64,000 bases of DNA from Novosphingobium sp. 18050 (GCF_902706195.1 NZ_CACSJO010000003.1:238545-302544); one strand, 5' to 3'; counted from the stretch's first letter, positions 49,162 through 59,992 are shown. Made by a program: numbers and translations. The notes: a model not told the origin generated them from the letters alone.

Positions 49162-51827
49162 ACCTGCCCGACAACCCTCTAAGGCCCGACCCCGACGCCC
49201 TGCTCCGCGCCGCAGCGCGCGAGGAGCGCGGCCGCCTCAAGGTGTTCCTTGGGGCGGCTCCGGGCGTGGGCAAGACTTACGAGATGCTGGGCGAAGGCGC
49301 CGCGCGCCGCGCTGCCGGGACCGACGTGGTGGTCGGCGTGGTCGAAACCCACGGCCGCGCCGAAACCGCCGCCCGCCTGCGGGGGCTGGAAATCGTCCCC
49401 CTGCAGCGCATCGCCTACGAAGGCCACGCGCTGGAGGAGATGGACATCGACGCGGTGCTGGCGCGCCGCCCCGCCCTCGTGCTGGTGGACGAACTGGCGC
49501 ACACCAACGCGCCCGGCAGCCGCCACGACAAGCGCTGGCAGGACGTGGAGGAACTGCTCGATGCCGGGATCGACGTCTGGTCCACCCTCAACGTCCAGCA
49601 CCTCGAAAGCCTGAACGACGTCGTCGCCTCGTTCACCCACGTCCGGGTGCGCGAAACCCTGCCCGACCGCATGCTGGACGCCGCCGACCTCGAAGTGGTC
49701 GACATCCCGCCCGACGAACTGATCGAGCGCCTGCGTCAGGGCAAGGTCTATGTCCCCGAGGAAGCGGGCCGCGCGCTGGGCAACTTCTTCTCCAAGTCCA
49801 ACCTTTCCGCCTTGCGCGAACTGGCGCTGCGCCGCGCCGCGCAGGCGGTCGACGCGCAGATGCTGGAGCATGTGCGCGCCCACGCCATGGCCGGAACCTG
49901 GGCGGCGAGCGACCGCGTCGTCGTCGCCGTCAGCGAGCAGCGCGCAGGCATGGAACTGGTCCGCACCGCCAAGCGCCTCGCCGATGCGCAGCGCGTGCCC
50001 TGGACCGCCGTCCACATCGAGACCCCGCGCACCGCGCGCCTCGATGCCGCCGACAATGCCCAGCTGGCCGAAACCCTCCACCTCGCCGCGCAGCTGGGCG
50101 GGCAGGTGGCGAGTGTACCCGCCGAAAGCGTCCTCGCCGGCCTCAGCCAGTTCGCCGCCGAGGCGCGCGCAACGCAGCTGGTCGTGGGCAAATCCAGCCG
50201 CTCACGCTGGTTCGAGCTGCGCCACGGCTCGATCGTCGACGCGCTGGTGCGCGGGCGCGGGCACGGCATGGCGCTTTACGTACTGCCGATGGACACGCCC
50301 CCGCCCCGCCGCCGCGCCCACGACCTGCATCTGGGCAGCTGGGGCACTATGGGCGGCTACCTCGTCTCCCTGGGGCTGACGCTGGCGGTGACGCTGGCAG
50401 GCGCGCTGATCGGATCGAGCGGGACGATCACGGACCTTGGCATCATCTACCTCGTACCGGTGATGCTGGCGGCGACCCGGTACGGCCTGCGGACGGGGAT
50501 CGTCACCGGCCTTGCCTCCTCGCTCGCCTACAATTTCTTTTTCATCCCGCCCACGCATACGCTGACGATCGAGGACCCGCGCAACATCGTTACCGTGCTG
50601 GTGCTGCTGGGCGTGGCGATCTTCGCCAGCCAGCTCGCCGCGCGGGTGCGCGAACATGCCCTGCAGGCGCAGGCCAGCGCGGCGCGCAGCAATGCCCAGG
50701 CCGGTTTCGCGCGCCTCCTCACCGCGATCAGCCGGCCGGAGGAACTGGCGCAGGTCCTCTGCGCCGAGATCGGTCGCATCCTCGGCGGCAATGCCGTGCT
50801 GCTGATGCCGGGCGATCAGGGGCTGACCCTCCACGCCAGCTGGCCGGGGCCCGCGCACCTCGAAATGCTGGACATGGCCGCCGCGCGCTGGGCCTTCGAG
50901 AACGACCAGCCCGCCGGGCGCGGTTCGGACACGCTCACGGCCTCGGAATGGCTGTTCCACCCGATCGCGGCTGGCCAGACCTGCCTCGGCGTGTTCGGCC
51001 TGTCGCGCAGCGATGCGCGCGCGCCGGTGCGGCCCGACCAGTTGCCGCTGCTGCTCAGCCTGCTCGACCAGGGCGGGCTGGCGCTGGAGCGTATCGCGCT
51101 GGAGGCCCAGATGGCCGAACTGGTGCAGGTGCGAGAGCGGGACCGGCTGCGCCAGACGCTGCTGTCCTCGGTCAGCCACGACCTGCGCACGCCGCTCACC
51201 ACGATGCTGGGTTCGCTGGCAGAACTGCGCGCATCCGAACCGGCGCAGGCGGGCCTGCTGGCACAGGCGCGCGGCGCGGGCGAGCGGCTGCACCGCTTCG
51301 TCGGCAACCTGCTCGACATGGTCCGCATCGAGGCAGGCGCCCTGCACGGCACCACCGAGCCGGTGGACCTTGCCGAAGCCGTCGCCGCGGTGCTTGAGGA
51401 CATGCGCGCGGTGCTGTCGGGCTACACGGTGGAAGCGGTGATCCCGTTCGACACGCCTATGGTGATGGTGGACCCGCAGCTGTTCCAGCACTGCCTGCTC
51501 AACCTGCTGGATAACGCTGCGAAGCACGGCGATCCGGGCCGCGAGATCACCGTGCACGCCCACCGTACCGCCAGCGGTATCGACCTAGACGTCCTCGACG
51601 CCGGCCCTGGCATCCCCGAGGGGGAGGAGGAGCGCATCTTCGGCACGTTCGCCCGCATCGAAGGCTCGGACCGAAAGGGCGGGTCTGGCCTCGGCCTCGC
51701 CATCGTCAAGGGGTTTGCGCAGGCCATGGGCCTCACCGTATCCGCCGCGAACCGCGAGGACGCGGCGGGCGCCCGCTTCACCCTGCATTTCGACCACGAC
51801 CACCTCAAGGAATGGCCCGAGGAATGA
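49158..51827 (+). CDS. kdpD: Osmosensitive potassium-channel histidine kinase KdpD
   Basis: An 889-aa sensor kinase starting at GTG 49158. The N-terminal KdpD domain has a Walker A ([12 protein letters not shown]) and [16 protein letters not shown], followed by a universal-stress-like domain, four membrane segments (about 400-500), a GAF-like region, and a histidine kinase with [13 protein letters not shown] (His674), DNAAKHG and [12 protein letters not shown]. It controls kdpFABC with KdpE. Confidence 0.95.
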   Translation: MNLPDNPLRPDPDALLRAAAREERGRLKVFLGAAPGVGKTYEMLGEGAARRAAGTDVVVGVVETHGRAETAARLRGLEIVPLQRIAYEGHALEEMDIDAVLARRPALVLVDELAHTNAPGSRHDKRWQDVEELLDAGIDVWSTLNVQHLESLNDVVASFTHVRVRETLPDRMLDAADLEVVDIPPDELIERLRQGKVYVPEEAGRALGNFFSKSNLSALRELALRRAAQAVDAQMLEHVRAHAMAGTWAASDRVVVAVSEQRAGMELVRTAKRLADAQRVPWTAVHIETPRTARLDAADNAQLAETLHLAAQLGGQVASVPAESVLAGLSQFAAEARATQLVVGKSSRSRWFELRHGSIVDALVRGRGHGMALYVLPMDTPPPRRRAHDLHLGSWGTMGGYLVSLGLTLAVTLAGALIGSSGTITDLGIIYLVPVMLAATRYGLRTGIVTGLASSLAYNFFFIPPTHTLTIEDPRNIVTVLVLLGVAIFASQLAARVREHALQAQASAARSNAQAGFARLLTAISRPEELAQVLCAEIGRILGGNAVLLMPGDQGLTLHASWPGPAHLEMLDMAAARWAFENDQPAGRGSDTLTASEWLFHPIAAGQTCLGVFGLSRSDARAPVRPDQLPLLLSLLDQGGLALERIALEAQMAELVQVRERDRLRQTLLSSVSHDLRTPLTTMLGSLAELRASEPAQAGLLAQARGAGERLHRFVGNLLDMVRIEAGALHGTTEPVDLAEAVAAVLEDMRAVLSGYTVEAVIPFDTPMVMVDPQLFQHCLLNLLDNAAKHGDPGREITVHAHRTASGIDLDVLDAGPGIPEGEEERIFGTFARIEGSDRKGGSGLGLAIVKGFAQAMGLTVSAANREDAAGARFTLHFDHDHLKEWPEE

Positions 51828-52513
51828 GCGCAAACCCTGTGACCGTTCTCATCGTCGATGACGAACCGGCGATCCGCCGCCTGTTCCATGCCGGCCTGAC
51901 GCGCGCTGGTTACCGTGTGGTGGAAGCAGCCACTGCGCGCGAGGCGATGGCCGCGCTCGATATCGACAAGCCCGAAGTGGTTCTGCTCGACCTCGGCCTG
52001 CCAGACCGCGACGGGCTGGAACTGATACCGCTGATGGCAGGGCGCACTGCAGTTCTCGTCGTCTCCGCGCGCGATGAAACCGCGCAGAAGATTGCCGCGC
52101 TGGATCTCGGCGCGGACGACTATGTAGCGAAACCCTTCGACAGCGAGGAAGTCCTTGCCCGCATCCGCACCGCCCTGCGCCGCCGCCTGCCGGAAGGCCC
52201 CGCAGGCCAGCAGGTACGTGTGGGCGCGGTGGAAATAGACCTCATGGCCCGCGCCGTGCGCAAGGCAGGAACGGAAGTCCACCTGACGCCGAAGGAGTAC
52301 GGCTTCCTTGCGGAACTGGCGCGCAATCCGGGGCGGGTCATCACCCACGCCCAACTGCTGCGCGCGGTCTGGGGGCCGGGCCATGACGACGACGTGGAAT
52401 ACCTGCGCGTCGCGGCAAGGGGCGTGCGCCGCAAGCTGGAGGACAAGCCCTCCGAGCCGATCCTGCTCCGCAACGAACCCGGCGTGGGTTACCGGCTGAC
52501 GATGGGCGACTGA
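51824..52513 (+). CDS. kdpE: Response regulator KdpE
   Basis: A 229-aa OmpR-type regulator. Receiver with D12/D13, phospho-acceptor Asp56 (VVLLDLGLPDRDG) and the conserved Lys in VAKPFDS; a winged-helix output domain with TPKEYGFLAELARNPGRVIT. Overlaps kdpD by four bases. Confidence 0.95.
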   Translation: MSANPVTVLIVDDEPAIRRLFHAGLTRAGYRVVEAATAREAMAALDIDKPEVVLLDLGLPDRDGLELIPLMAGRTAVLVVSARDETAQKIAALDLGADDYVAKPFDSEEVLARIRTALRRRLPEGPAGQQVRVGAVEIDLMARAVRKAGTEVHLTPKEYGFLAELARNPGRVITHAQLLRAVWGPGHDDDVEYLRVAARGVRRKLEDKPSEPILLRNEPGVGYRLTMGD

Positions 52514-52545
52514 CGGCCCATCGCCCTTGCTAGTCGAAGTCGTCC

Positions 52546-53124
52546 TTACCAGTCGAAGAAGCGGCGGCGGCGCGTTACGGGCACGCCGTTTTCCGTGACG
52601 ACGGTGCGCGGCTCGTAGGCTGCAGGCGCTGCGGCAACCACGGGACCACCCTTTTCCAGCGCATCGGCGCGGGCCTCGGCGCGCGCAGCCCGCAATTCGG
52701 CGTCGCGCACCCGTTCGTCGGCGTCGCGGGCAGCGAGTTCTCCGCGTCGCTCGCTGGTGATGGCGTAGTAGTGGCTCCACATCTGGCTATGCGCAAAGGC
52801 CAGCGCGAGGCCGCCGATGATCGCGCAGTTCTTGAGCATCATCACCCGCTGCATCGGATCGCCAACCTGCGAGTGGAAGAACAGGATGGTCATCGCGGTG
52901 AAACCGGCCAGCAGGATCGCCACCAGCCGGACCATGAACCCGGCGGCGAGGCACAGGCCCGCGATAAGCTCGAACAGGCCGGTGGGAATGGCGAGGCCCG
53001 ATGGCAGGCCAGCGGCGACGATCATCGTCTCGGTGCCGCCGATGTCCATCAGCTTTCCTGCGCCGGAGAAGATGAAGATCAGGGCGATCAGGAAGCGCCC
53101 GATTATGGCGGCGATCTTCGACAA
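52546..53124 (-). CDS. DoxX-family membrane protein
   Basis: A 192-aa protein with four membrane helices and the DoxX motif FIFSGAGKLMDIGGTE near the N-terminus, followed by a charged Ala/Glu/Arg coiled-coil tail (RDADERVRDAELRAARAEAR). The tail is longer than in most DoxX proteins. Faces kdpE; no strong functional clue. Confidence 0.85.
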   Translation of the reverse strand: MSKIAAIIGRFLIALIFIFSGAGKLMDIGGTETMIVAAGLPSGLAIPTGLFELIAGLCLAAGFMVRLVAILLAGFTAMTILFFHSQVGDPMQRVMMLKNCAIIGGLALAFAHSQMWSHYYAITSERRGELAARDADERVRDAELRAARAEARADALEKGGPVVAAAPAAYEPRTVVTENGVPVTRRRRFFDW

Positions 53125-53194
53125 GGCACGTCTCCCGGCAATTATTACATGCCGGGAGAAGCGGGCGCGCGGGCGATTTGTTCCCGCGTGTCAG

Positions 53195-53749
53195 TTACAG
53201 CCTTGGCAGCGTTACTCCGCGCTGGCCCATGTACTTGCCCGCCCGGTCGGCATAGCTGACCTCGCACGGCTCATTGCCCTGCAGGAACAGGAACTGGCAG
53301 GCGCCTTCATTGGCGTAGATCTTGGCGGGCAGCGGCGTGGTGTTGGAGAACTCCAGCGTCACGTGGCCTTCCCAGCCCGGCTCCAGCGGGGTGACGTTCA
53401 CGATGATCCCGCAGCGCGCATACGTGCTTTTACCCAGGCAAATAACGAGAACGTCCTTGGGTACGCGGAAGTATTCCACCGTGCGGGCCAGCGCGAAGGA
53501 GTTGGGCGGGATCACGCAGCAGTCGGTCTTGCGGTCCACGAAGGAATTGCTGTCGAAGTTCTTGGGATCGACCACCGCCGAATCGACGTTGGTGAAGATC
53601 TTGAACTCGTCCGCCACCCGCGCATCGTAGCCATAGGAGGACAGGCCGTAGGAAATGCATCCGTCACGGCGCTGCGCCTCCACGAACGGCTCGATCATGC
53701 CGTGTGCCTGTGCCTGGGTGCGGATCCACTTGTCGCTCTGAATTGCCAT
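53195..53749 (-). CDS. dcd: dCTP deaminase
   Basis: Converts dCTP to dUTP in pyrimidine nucleotide synthesis, 184 aa. [19 protein letters not shown], the catalytic-site stretch [38 protein letters not shown] and the C-terminal [13 protein letters not shown] are conserved. ATG 53749 matches the family start; a longer frame from 53767 adds six residues. Confidence 0.95.
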   Translation of the reverse strand: MAIQSDKWIRTQAQAHGMIEPFVEAQRRDGCISYGLSSYGYDARVADEFKIFTNVDSAVVDPKNFDSNSFVDRKTDCCVIPPNSFALARTVEYFRVPKDVLVICLGKSTYARCGIIVNVTPLEPGWEGHVTLEFSNTTPLPAKIYANEGACQFLFLQGNEPCEVSYADRAGKYMGQRGVTLPRL

Positions 53750-53945
53750 GGCCGGGTGATTGCCCAAGCCGTGCGGGTCGGCAAGTGCGAAACGTCCAAT
53801 TGTCCACGCCCGGCGTTAATCGTCTAACTTGCAAACCGGCGGAGGTGATGCAGTCCACCGCCGCAGGACCACGTCTGACCTCCAGACCCACCGTCCCGGC
53901 GCCTTCGAGATTGCCCTGCCCTGAGGCGGGCGATAGTTGCTTCCC

Positions 53946-54626
53946 ATGATCCGTGCAGCCACACATACCCCCGCCCTGTTCGCCCCGATGCTGATGGTGC
54001 TGGCCGCCCTCACCGGTTGCGAGGCAGAGCCTGATGCGAATGCCGCCGCAGCAGCGCCGCAGCGCAGCCGGGGCGACGATGCCGCGCTGGTCGTCCGCGA
54101 AAAGGCGCAAACGGAGTGGCTGAAACGCACCCTCGAAACACCCGGACATGCCGCAGTCTATGAAGCTGCGCTGGAGCAGGCGCGCGGGCGGGCGGATCAC
54201 TGCTCCACCGATCGCTGCCGCTCGGTCGGCCAGCAGCGCCGCGATTCGCGGCTGGACTTCGCGGAAGGCCAGGCCGCCACGGTGGACAACCTGCCGTTCG
54301 AATCCGGGCAGTTCGCGCGGATGGAAACCGGCTTCACCGGCCCCGTGCGCATTGTCCCGCTGATCGATGGGCGAGCGATGCTGGTCGTCTCGCTATCGTT
54401 CAAGGGCAAGCCTGCCTGCGCGCTGGACGGGGTGATGACCAAGGACGACAACGGCACGAACTGGACCGTCTCCTCGCTGGAAGAGGGCCTGCCCACGCTG
54501 GTTCTCAAGCCGCGCGGCGACAAGGCCTTCGACCTCGCTTATGCCGATGCCGGCCACCAGCCAAACAACACCGATTATTGCGGCGCAGGCACAGCTATCG
54601 ACGGGCGCTACACAATCGCGGGTTAA
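53946..54626 (+). CDS. Putative lipoprotein, unknown function
   Basis: A 226-aa protein with a lipoprotein signal ending LTGC (Cys25). It has RGRADHCSTDRCRSVGQQRR and a later CALDGVMTKDDNGTNW, suggesting disulfide-bonded periplasmic structure. Similar to uncharacterised sphingomonad lipoproteins. No partner genes give a clue. Confidence 0.75.
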   Translation: MIRAATHTPALFAPMLMVLAALTGCEAEPDANAAAAAPQRSRGDDAALVVREKAQTEWLKRTLETPGHAAVYEAALEQARGRADHCSTDRCRSVGQQRRDSRLDFAEGQAATVDNLPFESGQFARMETGFTGPVRIVPLIDGRAMLVVSLSFKGKPACALDGVMTKDDNGTNWTVSSLEEGLPTLVLKPRGDKAFDLAYADAGHQPNNTDYCGAGTAIDGRYTIAG

Positions 54627-54676
54627 GTACGCGCGCCTTATTCCAAGGTTAACACACGGCTGGTATCGCATCTTTC

Positions 54677-55804
54677 ATGACCAGTCCCGCACGTATCCTC
54701 GTCGTATTCGGCACCCGGCCCGAAGCGATCAAGCTTTTCCCCGTAGTCCATGCGCTGAAGGCCGATCCGCGCTTCGAATGCGTGGTCTGCGTCTCGGCGC
54801 AGCATCGCCAGATGCTCGACCAGGTGCTGGAGATCGCCGGCATCGTGCCCGACCACGACCTCGACGTGATGCAGCCCGACCAGACGCTGGACGCGCTCAC
54901 CGCCAACCTGCTCACCGGGCTGGGCAAGGTGATGGACATCGTGAAGCCGGACCGTGTCATCGTGCAGGGCGATACCGCTACCGCCATGTCCGGCGCGCTG
55001 GCGGCCTATTACCGCAAGGTTCCGGTCGACCATGTCGAAGCCGGCCTGCGCAGCTACAACATCTACCACCCCTGGCCGGAGGAGGTGAACCGCAAGATCA
55101 TCGGCGCCATGGCCTCTCTGCACTTTGCACCCACCACCACCAGCGAGGCCGCACTCCTCAAGGAAAACATCGCGCCCGATCGCGTCCACGTAACCGGCAA
55201 CACCGTGATCGACGCGTTGAAGTGGGTGACCGCGCAGATCGAAGCGAACCCCGCCCTCGCCTCCGGCCTCGCACCTCTCGAAGCGCGATTCGCGGGCAAG
55301 CGCATCATCGGCGTCACCAGCCACCGCCGCGAGAATTTCGGCGAGGGCATGGAACAGATCGCGCAGGCCATCCGCGAGATCGCCCAGCGCCCCGACACCG
55401 CCGTGATCTTCCCGGTCCACCTCAACCCCAACGTGCGCAAGGTGATGAACGAGGGCCTTGCCGGCCTAGCCAATGTCGCCCTGATCGAACCCCTGGACTA
55501 CCCCCACTTCGCCCGCCTGCTCGCCATTGCGGAGATCATGCTGACCGACAGCGGCGGTGTGCAGGAGGAAGCCCCGGCGCTGGGCAAGCCCGTCCTGGTC
55601 ATGCGCGAAACCACCGAGCGCCCCGAAGGCGTGGAAGCGGGCACCGCAAAACTGGTCGGCACGGACGCAGCGCGCATCGTTACCGAAATTTCAACCCTGT
55701 TGGACGATAAGGCGGCCTACGAGGCCATGGCGCGCGCCCACAACCCGTTCGGGGATGGGCATACTTCCAGCCGAATCGTGGAGCTGCTTGCGAATGAAAT
55801 CTGA
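54677..55804 (+). CDS. wecB: UDP-N-acetylglucosamine 2-epimerase
   Basis: Makes UDP-ManNAc from UDP-GlcNAc, 375 aa. The N-terminal FGTRPEAIKLFPVVHALKAD, the central SHRRENFGEGMEQIAQAIRE, HLNPNVRKVMNEGL and a C-terminal DSGGVQEEAPALGKPVLVMR are diagnostic. Overlaps wecC by 11 bases. Confidence 0.95.
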   Translation: MTSPARILVVFGTRPEAIKLFPVVHALKADPRFECVVCVSAQHRQMLDQVLEIAGIVPDHDLDVMQPDQTLDALTANLLTGLGKVMDIVKPDRVIVQGDTATAMSGALAAYYRKVPVDHVEAGLRSYNIYHPWPEEVNRKIIGAMASLHFAPTTTSEAALLKENIAPDRVHVTGNTVIDALKWVTAQIEANPALASGLAPLEARFAGKRIIGVTSHRRENFGEGMEQIAQAIREIAQRPDTAVIFPVHLNPNVRKVMNEGLAGLANVALIEPLDYPHFARLLAIAEIMLTDSGGVQEEAPALGKPVLVMRETTERPEGVEAGTAKLVGTDAARIVTEISTLLDDKAAYEAMARAHNPFGDGHTSSRIVELLANEI

Positions 55805-57098
55805 CAATAAGCCCAGCGTCTGTGTCGTCGGCCTCGGCTACATCGGACTTCCCACCGCCGCCGTGATCGCCCGCGCCGGGTGCAAGGTGCTTGGCCTCGA
55901 CGTGTCGCAAAAGGTGGTCGACACCATCAACCGCGGCGAGATTCATATCGAGGAAGTCGATCTCGACGGCCTGGTGCAGGGCGTCGTGTCGCGCGGGCTG
56001 CTTTCAGCCTCGATCGAGGTGGCCCCGGCGGACGTCTTCGTCATCGCCGTGCCCACGCCCTTCGACAAGGACCACGCGCCCGACATCTCCTATGTCCTCG
56101 CAGCCGGGCGCACCATCGCGCCGGTGCTGAAGGCGGGCGACGTGGTGATCCTGGAATCGACCTCGCCGGTGGGCACCACCGAGAAGATGCGCGACATGAT
56201 CGCCGAGATGCGCCCGGATCTGAAGATCCCCGGCCTGACCCGCGAAACGCCCGACATCTCGATCGCCTATTGCCCCGAGCGCGTCCTGCCGGGCCGCATC
56301 CTTGAGGAACTGACCAACAACGACCGCTCCATCGGCGGCATCACCCCGCGCTGCGCCCGCAAGGCACTGGCCTTCTACAAGCGTTTCGTGCGGGGTGAAT
56401 GCGTCACCACCGATGCCCGCGCGGCGGAAATGACCAAGCTGGTCGAAAACGCCTACCGCGACGTCAACATCGCCTTCGCGAATGAGCTTTCCATCGTCGC
56501 CGACCGCATGGGACTGGACGTGTGGGAGGTTATCCGCCTCGCCAACCGCCACCCGCGCGTGAACATCCTCTCGCCCGGTCCAGGCGTGGGCGGCCACTGC
56601 ATCGCGGTGGACCCCTGGTTTATCGTCCATAGCGCACCGGAGGAAACCCCGCTGATCCGCACCGCGCGCGGCGTCAACGACGGCAAGATGCACCACGTCA
56701 TCGCCAAGGCCGAAGCTCTGGTCGAGGCGCACCCCAACGCCCGCGTCGCGTGCCTGGGCCTCGCCTTCAAGGCCAATATCGACGACTTCCGCGAAAGCCC
56801 CGCGCGTTTCGTCGCCAGCCGCCTTGCCCGCAAGTTCGGCAGCCGCATGTCCGTGGTGGAACCTTACGCCGACGAACTGCCGCTGGAATTCACCGACAGC
56901 GGCGTCACCCACATCGATGTCGATGAGGCACTGGAGACCTGCGATATCCTGATCGTGCTGGTGGACCATGACGTGTTCCGCGTCGTCCCCCTGGCCGAGC
57001 GCGCCGACAAGCTGGTCTACGACACCCGCGGCATCTGGCCAGATCAACCGCGCGTCGTGCGCGAAGAAGCGGCAAAGCTGGCCCTCGCGGCGGGCTGA
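55794..57098 (+). CDS. wecC: UDP-N-acetyl-D-mannosamine dehydrogenase
   Basis: Oxidises UDP-ManNAc to UDP-ManNAcA for surface polysaccharide, 434 aa. An N-terminal NAD site (VCVVGLGYIGLPTAAVIARA), ESTSPVGTTEK, ENAYRDVNIAFANELSIVAD and the catalytic-cysteine region PGPGVGGHCIAVDPWF are present. Coupled to wecB by overlap. Confidence 0.95.
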   Translation: MKSDNKPSVCVVGLGYIGLPTAAVIARAGCKVLGLDVSQKVVDTINRGEIHIEEVDLDGLVQGVVSRGLLSASIEVAPADVFVIAVPTPFDKDHAPDISYVLAAGRTIAPVLKAGDVVILESTSPVGTTEKMRDMIAEMRPDLKIPGLTRETPDISIAYCPERVLPGRILEELTNNDRSIGGITPRCARKALAFYKRFVRGECVTTDARAAEMTKLVENAYRDVNIAFANELSIVADRMGLDVWEVIRLANRHPRVNILSPGPGVGGHCIAVDPWFIVHSAPEETPLIRTARGVNDGKMHHVIAKAEALVEAHPNARVACLGLAFKANIDDFRESPARFVASRLARKFGSRMSVVEPYADELPLEFTDSGVTHIDVDEALETCDILIVLVDHDVFRVVPLAERADKLVYDTRGIWPDQPRVVREEAAKLALAAG

Positions 57099-57415
57099 AG
57101 TTCCTCCCCGAAACGGGGAGGCGAACCATGCACAGCATGGTGGAGGGGCACCTTCCGGGTCACGCTACGGCAGCGTCACCCGGAAGATGCCCCTCCTCGT
57201 TTCCGGCAGCATTGCACTGCAAAACGAAGGTGTCAGACAAGCCAACGGTACTGCTCCCCCGAGGGGAAAGATGCGAACCGTTTACATTCCATTCGCCCAA
57301 TCATTTCATCGTTGTGGACGAAGCGACGAATTGAGCGACGAACCGTTTCCGACGAGCGGTGGCTGGCAGGCCCCTTCGCTATCGCAACAAAACTTGCTCG
57401 CTATAACACTGATCC
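57099..57415. other. Intergenic region with REP-like hairpins
   Basis: No gene is seen. Hairpin CCTCCCCG-AAA-CGGGGAGG (near 57104-57122) is followed by ACCATGCACAGCATGGT and by a long imperfect stem between GAGGGGCACCTTCCGGGT and ACCCGGAAGATGCCCCTC. Similar palindromes are scattered in sphingomonad intergenic DNA, so this looks like an extragenic repeated element, possibly doubling as the wecC terminator. Confidence 0.55.
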
Positions 57416-57946
57416 ATGAGAATGGTTCCCGTGATCGCCGCAATCGCAACCTCGCTTGCAGCCACATTTGCCATTCCGGCGATGGCTCAGCCTCTCCAGT
57501 GCGCGCCTTATGCCCGCGCGAACTCTGCAATTGACCTGCACGGCAATGCCGCCACCTGGTGGGCACAGGCCGAAGGCAACTACGATCGCGGCCAGACCCC
57601 GCGCACCGGTTCGGTGCTGGTGTTCAAGGCCAGCGGCGCCATGCGCGTCGGCCATGTCGCGGTTGTGAAGAAGATCGTCGACGACCGCCACGTCGTTCTC
57701 AACCACGCCAACTGGTCGCGTCCCGGCATGATCGAACCTTCGGCCATGGCTGAAGACGTTTCGGCAAAGGGCGACTGGAGCAACGTGCGCGTGTGGTACT
57801 CGCCCACGCAGTCTCTGGGCCTGCGCGCCAGTGCGGCGTTCGGCTTCATCTACGCACCGGGCACGCAGGACGCCGCGCCGGCGACTGCCGCGCCGCGCCG
57901 CGAACGCTTCGAAACCGCCTTCGCCGACATCGCCGCAAAGGGCTAA
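57416..57946 (+). CDS. Secreted CHAP-domain protein
   Basis: A 176-aa exported protein: signal peptide ending AIPAMAQ, then LQCAPYARANSAIDLHG with the CHAP catalytic cysteine, GSVLVFKASGAMRVGHVAVV with the histidine, and VVLNHANWSRPG. CHAP enzymes cut peptidoglycan peptides or amides. The short length means little beyond the catalytic domain. Confidence 0.85.
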   Translation: MRMVPVIAAIATSLAATFAIPAMAQPLQCAPYARANSAIDLHGNAATWWAQAEGNYDRGQTPRTGSVLVFKASGAMRVGHVAVVKKIVDDRHVVLNHANWSRPGMIEPSAMAEDVSAKGDWSNVRVWYSPTQSLGLRASAAFGFIYAPGTQDAAPATAAPRRERFETAFADIAAKG

Positions 57947-58050
57947 GCCCCGCGCCGGCTGCGCCTGCCCGAGGCGCCGTCCACCCACACCACTTGTTCT
58001 TCCGCGCCGTCCCCTGCAAGTATGACGCTTGACCGGGGGGAGAGCAGCGG

Positions 58051-58896
58051 ATGAAGACTGTCACGATAGCGGCATGGATGCTGGGCACCTGCGCAGTGCT
58101 GCCCGCTCTACCAGCCCACGCGACGACGATGTTCCCCCAGGCTTTCACCTGCCCCATCGGCGGCGAGAAGTTCGAAAGCCAGGTCATCGCCAGCTATTCG
58201 TCGTTCGGCAGCCGTCCGGACGGGAGGCCTTACGGAACCCTGCCGGTCATGCCGATGACAGAGTGTCCGACGAACGGCTTCGTCCTGATCGGCGATACCC
58301 TGTCCAAGGCAGAGATCACCGCCCTCACCCCGGTCGTCGCCAGTCCCGAATATCAGGCAATGCGGCAAACCGAGACGCCGCATTTCCGCGCCTGGTATCT
58401 TATGAAAGCGATCAGCAGGCCGCCCGAGGACCTCGCCGACGCGCTGCTTCAGGCAAGCTGGGAAACAGACAGGGATGCCGCCCGCAAGGCACGCTACCAG
58501 CAGCTTTTTGTCACGGCGGCAGATGCCGTTGCGCGCGGATCGGACAAGGATGCGGGCCGGAAGTGGTTCTTCCTGAACCTGCGCGCCGTAAACGCCCAGC
58601 GAGAACTCGGCGCGTTCGAAGCTGCCTGGACCCGGCTGGACGTCCTCTCGCGCAGCATCGATCTGGCGGGATATGGTCCCGATGAGGCCGACGAAAGCCG
58701 CGATCTCAACGCCTATCTCATTACGATGGGCACACTGCTTGCAGAAAAGAACGCCTATTTCGAACCTGCCGGATTGGTCCCTTCCGATGTCGCGCTACAG
58801 CGCTGCGACATGACCGAGCCGCCCCTGACACCGTCCGAAACCACGGTATGTGACAGCAGGGAACTGGCCGATCGGCGCAAGGAAATCCCTGGCTGA
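58051..58896 (+). CDS. Exported hypothetical protein
   Basis: A 281-aa protein with signal peptide (ALPAHA) and early FTCPIGGEKFESQVIASYSS. Three later cysteine-containing segments include MTECPTNG and RCDMTEPPLTPSET. No family recognised beyond uncharacterised secreted sphingomonad proteins. Confidence 0.75.
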   Translation: MKTVTIAAWMLGTCAVLPALPAHATTMFPQAFTCPIGGEKFESQVIASYSSFGSRPDGRPYGTLPVMPMTECPTNGFVLIGDTLSKAEITALTPVVASPEYQAMRQTETPHFRAWYLMKAISRPPEDLADALLQASWETDRDAARKARYQQLFVTAADAVARGSDKDAGRKWFFLNLRAVNAQRELGAFEAAWTRLDVLSRSIDLAGYGPDEADESRDLNAYLITMGTLLAEKNAYFEPAGLVPSDVALQRCDMTEPPLTPSETTVCDSRELADRRKEIPG

Positions 58897-58955
58897 TCCT
58901 GCCGCCGCTGCCGCCTGAACCTCCCCGCCAAAGCAGGGAGGAACGGCCGACGGCC

Positions 58956-59174
58956 TTACTTGCAGACCTTTACTTTCTTGCCCTTCTGCATCTGATAGCG
59001 GCAGGTGACCTTCTTCTGCACCTTGGCAGGGGCTTTCTTCACGGCGACCTTCTTCTGGGCCACCGGCTTCGCTGCGGCATGCGCGGCCGGCCTGGCTGCC
59101 TGCGCAGCGGCGAGCGTGGGCGCGAAAGCGCCAAGCGCCAGAGCGGCGAGGAGGGTAACGCTGGTCTTCTTCAC
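58956..59174 (-). CDS. Small exported Lys/Ala-rich protein
   Basis: A 72-aa protein with a signal peptide (LALGAFAPTLAAAQA) and a very basic tail, KKVAVKKAPAKVQKKVTC, with two cysteines. Likely periplasmic. Function unknown. A CCTCCC/GGGAGG hairpin at 58920-58941 follows its 3' end. Confidence 0.65.
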   Translation of the reverse strand: MKKTSVTLLAALALGAFAPTLAAAQAARPAAHAAAKPVAQKKVAVKKAPAKVQKKVTCRYQMQKGKKVKVCK

Positions 59175-59317
59175 TTGTCTTCGATCCTTCCCGGAAAATC
59201 CCGGTCAAGGCGGCCAATGGCCACGGCGTCGCACCCGCCGCTCACGGCAAGACACGAATACGCCTGAAGTTGCGGTGAACGTGAAGAAATCCGCCCTCTG
59301 TCCGGGCAGCGATGCTT

Positions 59318-59992
59318 TTACTGGGCCGGTTCGATACGGGCCAGCCTGCGCGCCGACTTGATCGTCTGGACCACGAAAAGCCCTATCAGGATCACACCGA
59401 CGCTACCTACGAACCAGTCGAAGCTGGTCATCGCTTCCATGTCGCGCTGCTTGTCACCGAAGATTAGCATGGCAAACGTCAGCGAAATCAGGATCAGGCG
59501 CAGTTCGGTCGGCCCCGCGGAAAGATAGGACAGCCGCATCTCGCCCAGCACGCGCACAGCGAGGAAGGCGTGGATGCACATCAGCAGGTAGCCCACCAAC
59601 GCGATCAACGACACTTCGAGACGCACGTAAGGGCTGACGCCAATGCCCAGCAGGATCAGGAAAGTGGCCAGCCCGTCGCAGCTGTGATCGAGGAAATAAC
59701 CATAGCGCGGACGCTCGATATGGCGGAAACGCGCAAGGCTGCCGTCCATGGAATCTCCGAACCAGTGCAGCAGGTAACCGGGCATGCACAGCCACAGCCA
59801 ATCCTCGTTCAGCAGACTGGTGGCGTATCCGGCGAAGATCAGAACCGCGCCAACCATGCCCAGCGCAGTCAGCAGATCCGGCTTTACCCAGGCAGGCATG
59901 CGCGCGCAAAGCCAGTTAAGCAGGCGCCGTTCACCGAGAGCCAGAATGTTCTGCTGTATTCGGGCGGGTGGTGCGATGCGATTGTCCTGCAT
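59318..59992 (-). CDS. CDP-alcohol phosphatidyltransferase family protein
   Basis: A 224-aa membrane enzyme with the full motif DG-x2-AR-x8-G-x3-D-x3-D: DGSLARFRHIERPRYGYFLD followed by HSCD. Six or so membrane helices. It makes a phospholipid from a CDP-linked donor. The acceptor alcohol cannot be told from the sequence. Confidence 0.88.
   Translation of the reverse strand: MQDNRIAPPARIQQNILALGERRLLNWLCARMPAWVKPDLLTALGMVGAVLIFAGYATSLLNEDWLWLCMPGYLLHWFGDSMDGSLARFRHIERPRYGYFLDHSCDGLATFLILLGIGVSPYVRLEVSLIALVGYLLMCIHAFLAVRVLGEMRLSYLSAGPTELRLILISLTFAMLIFGDKQRDMEAMTSFDWFVGSVGVILIGLFVVQTIKSARRLARIEPAQ

Noticed and set aside
48995..51397. 800-aa plus-strand frame overlapping kdpC and kdpD
   Set aside because: Extremely Arg/Pro/Ala-rich frame shadow of kdpD with no domain.
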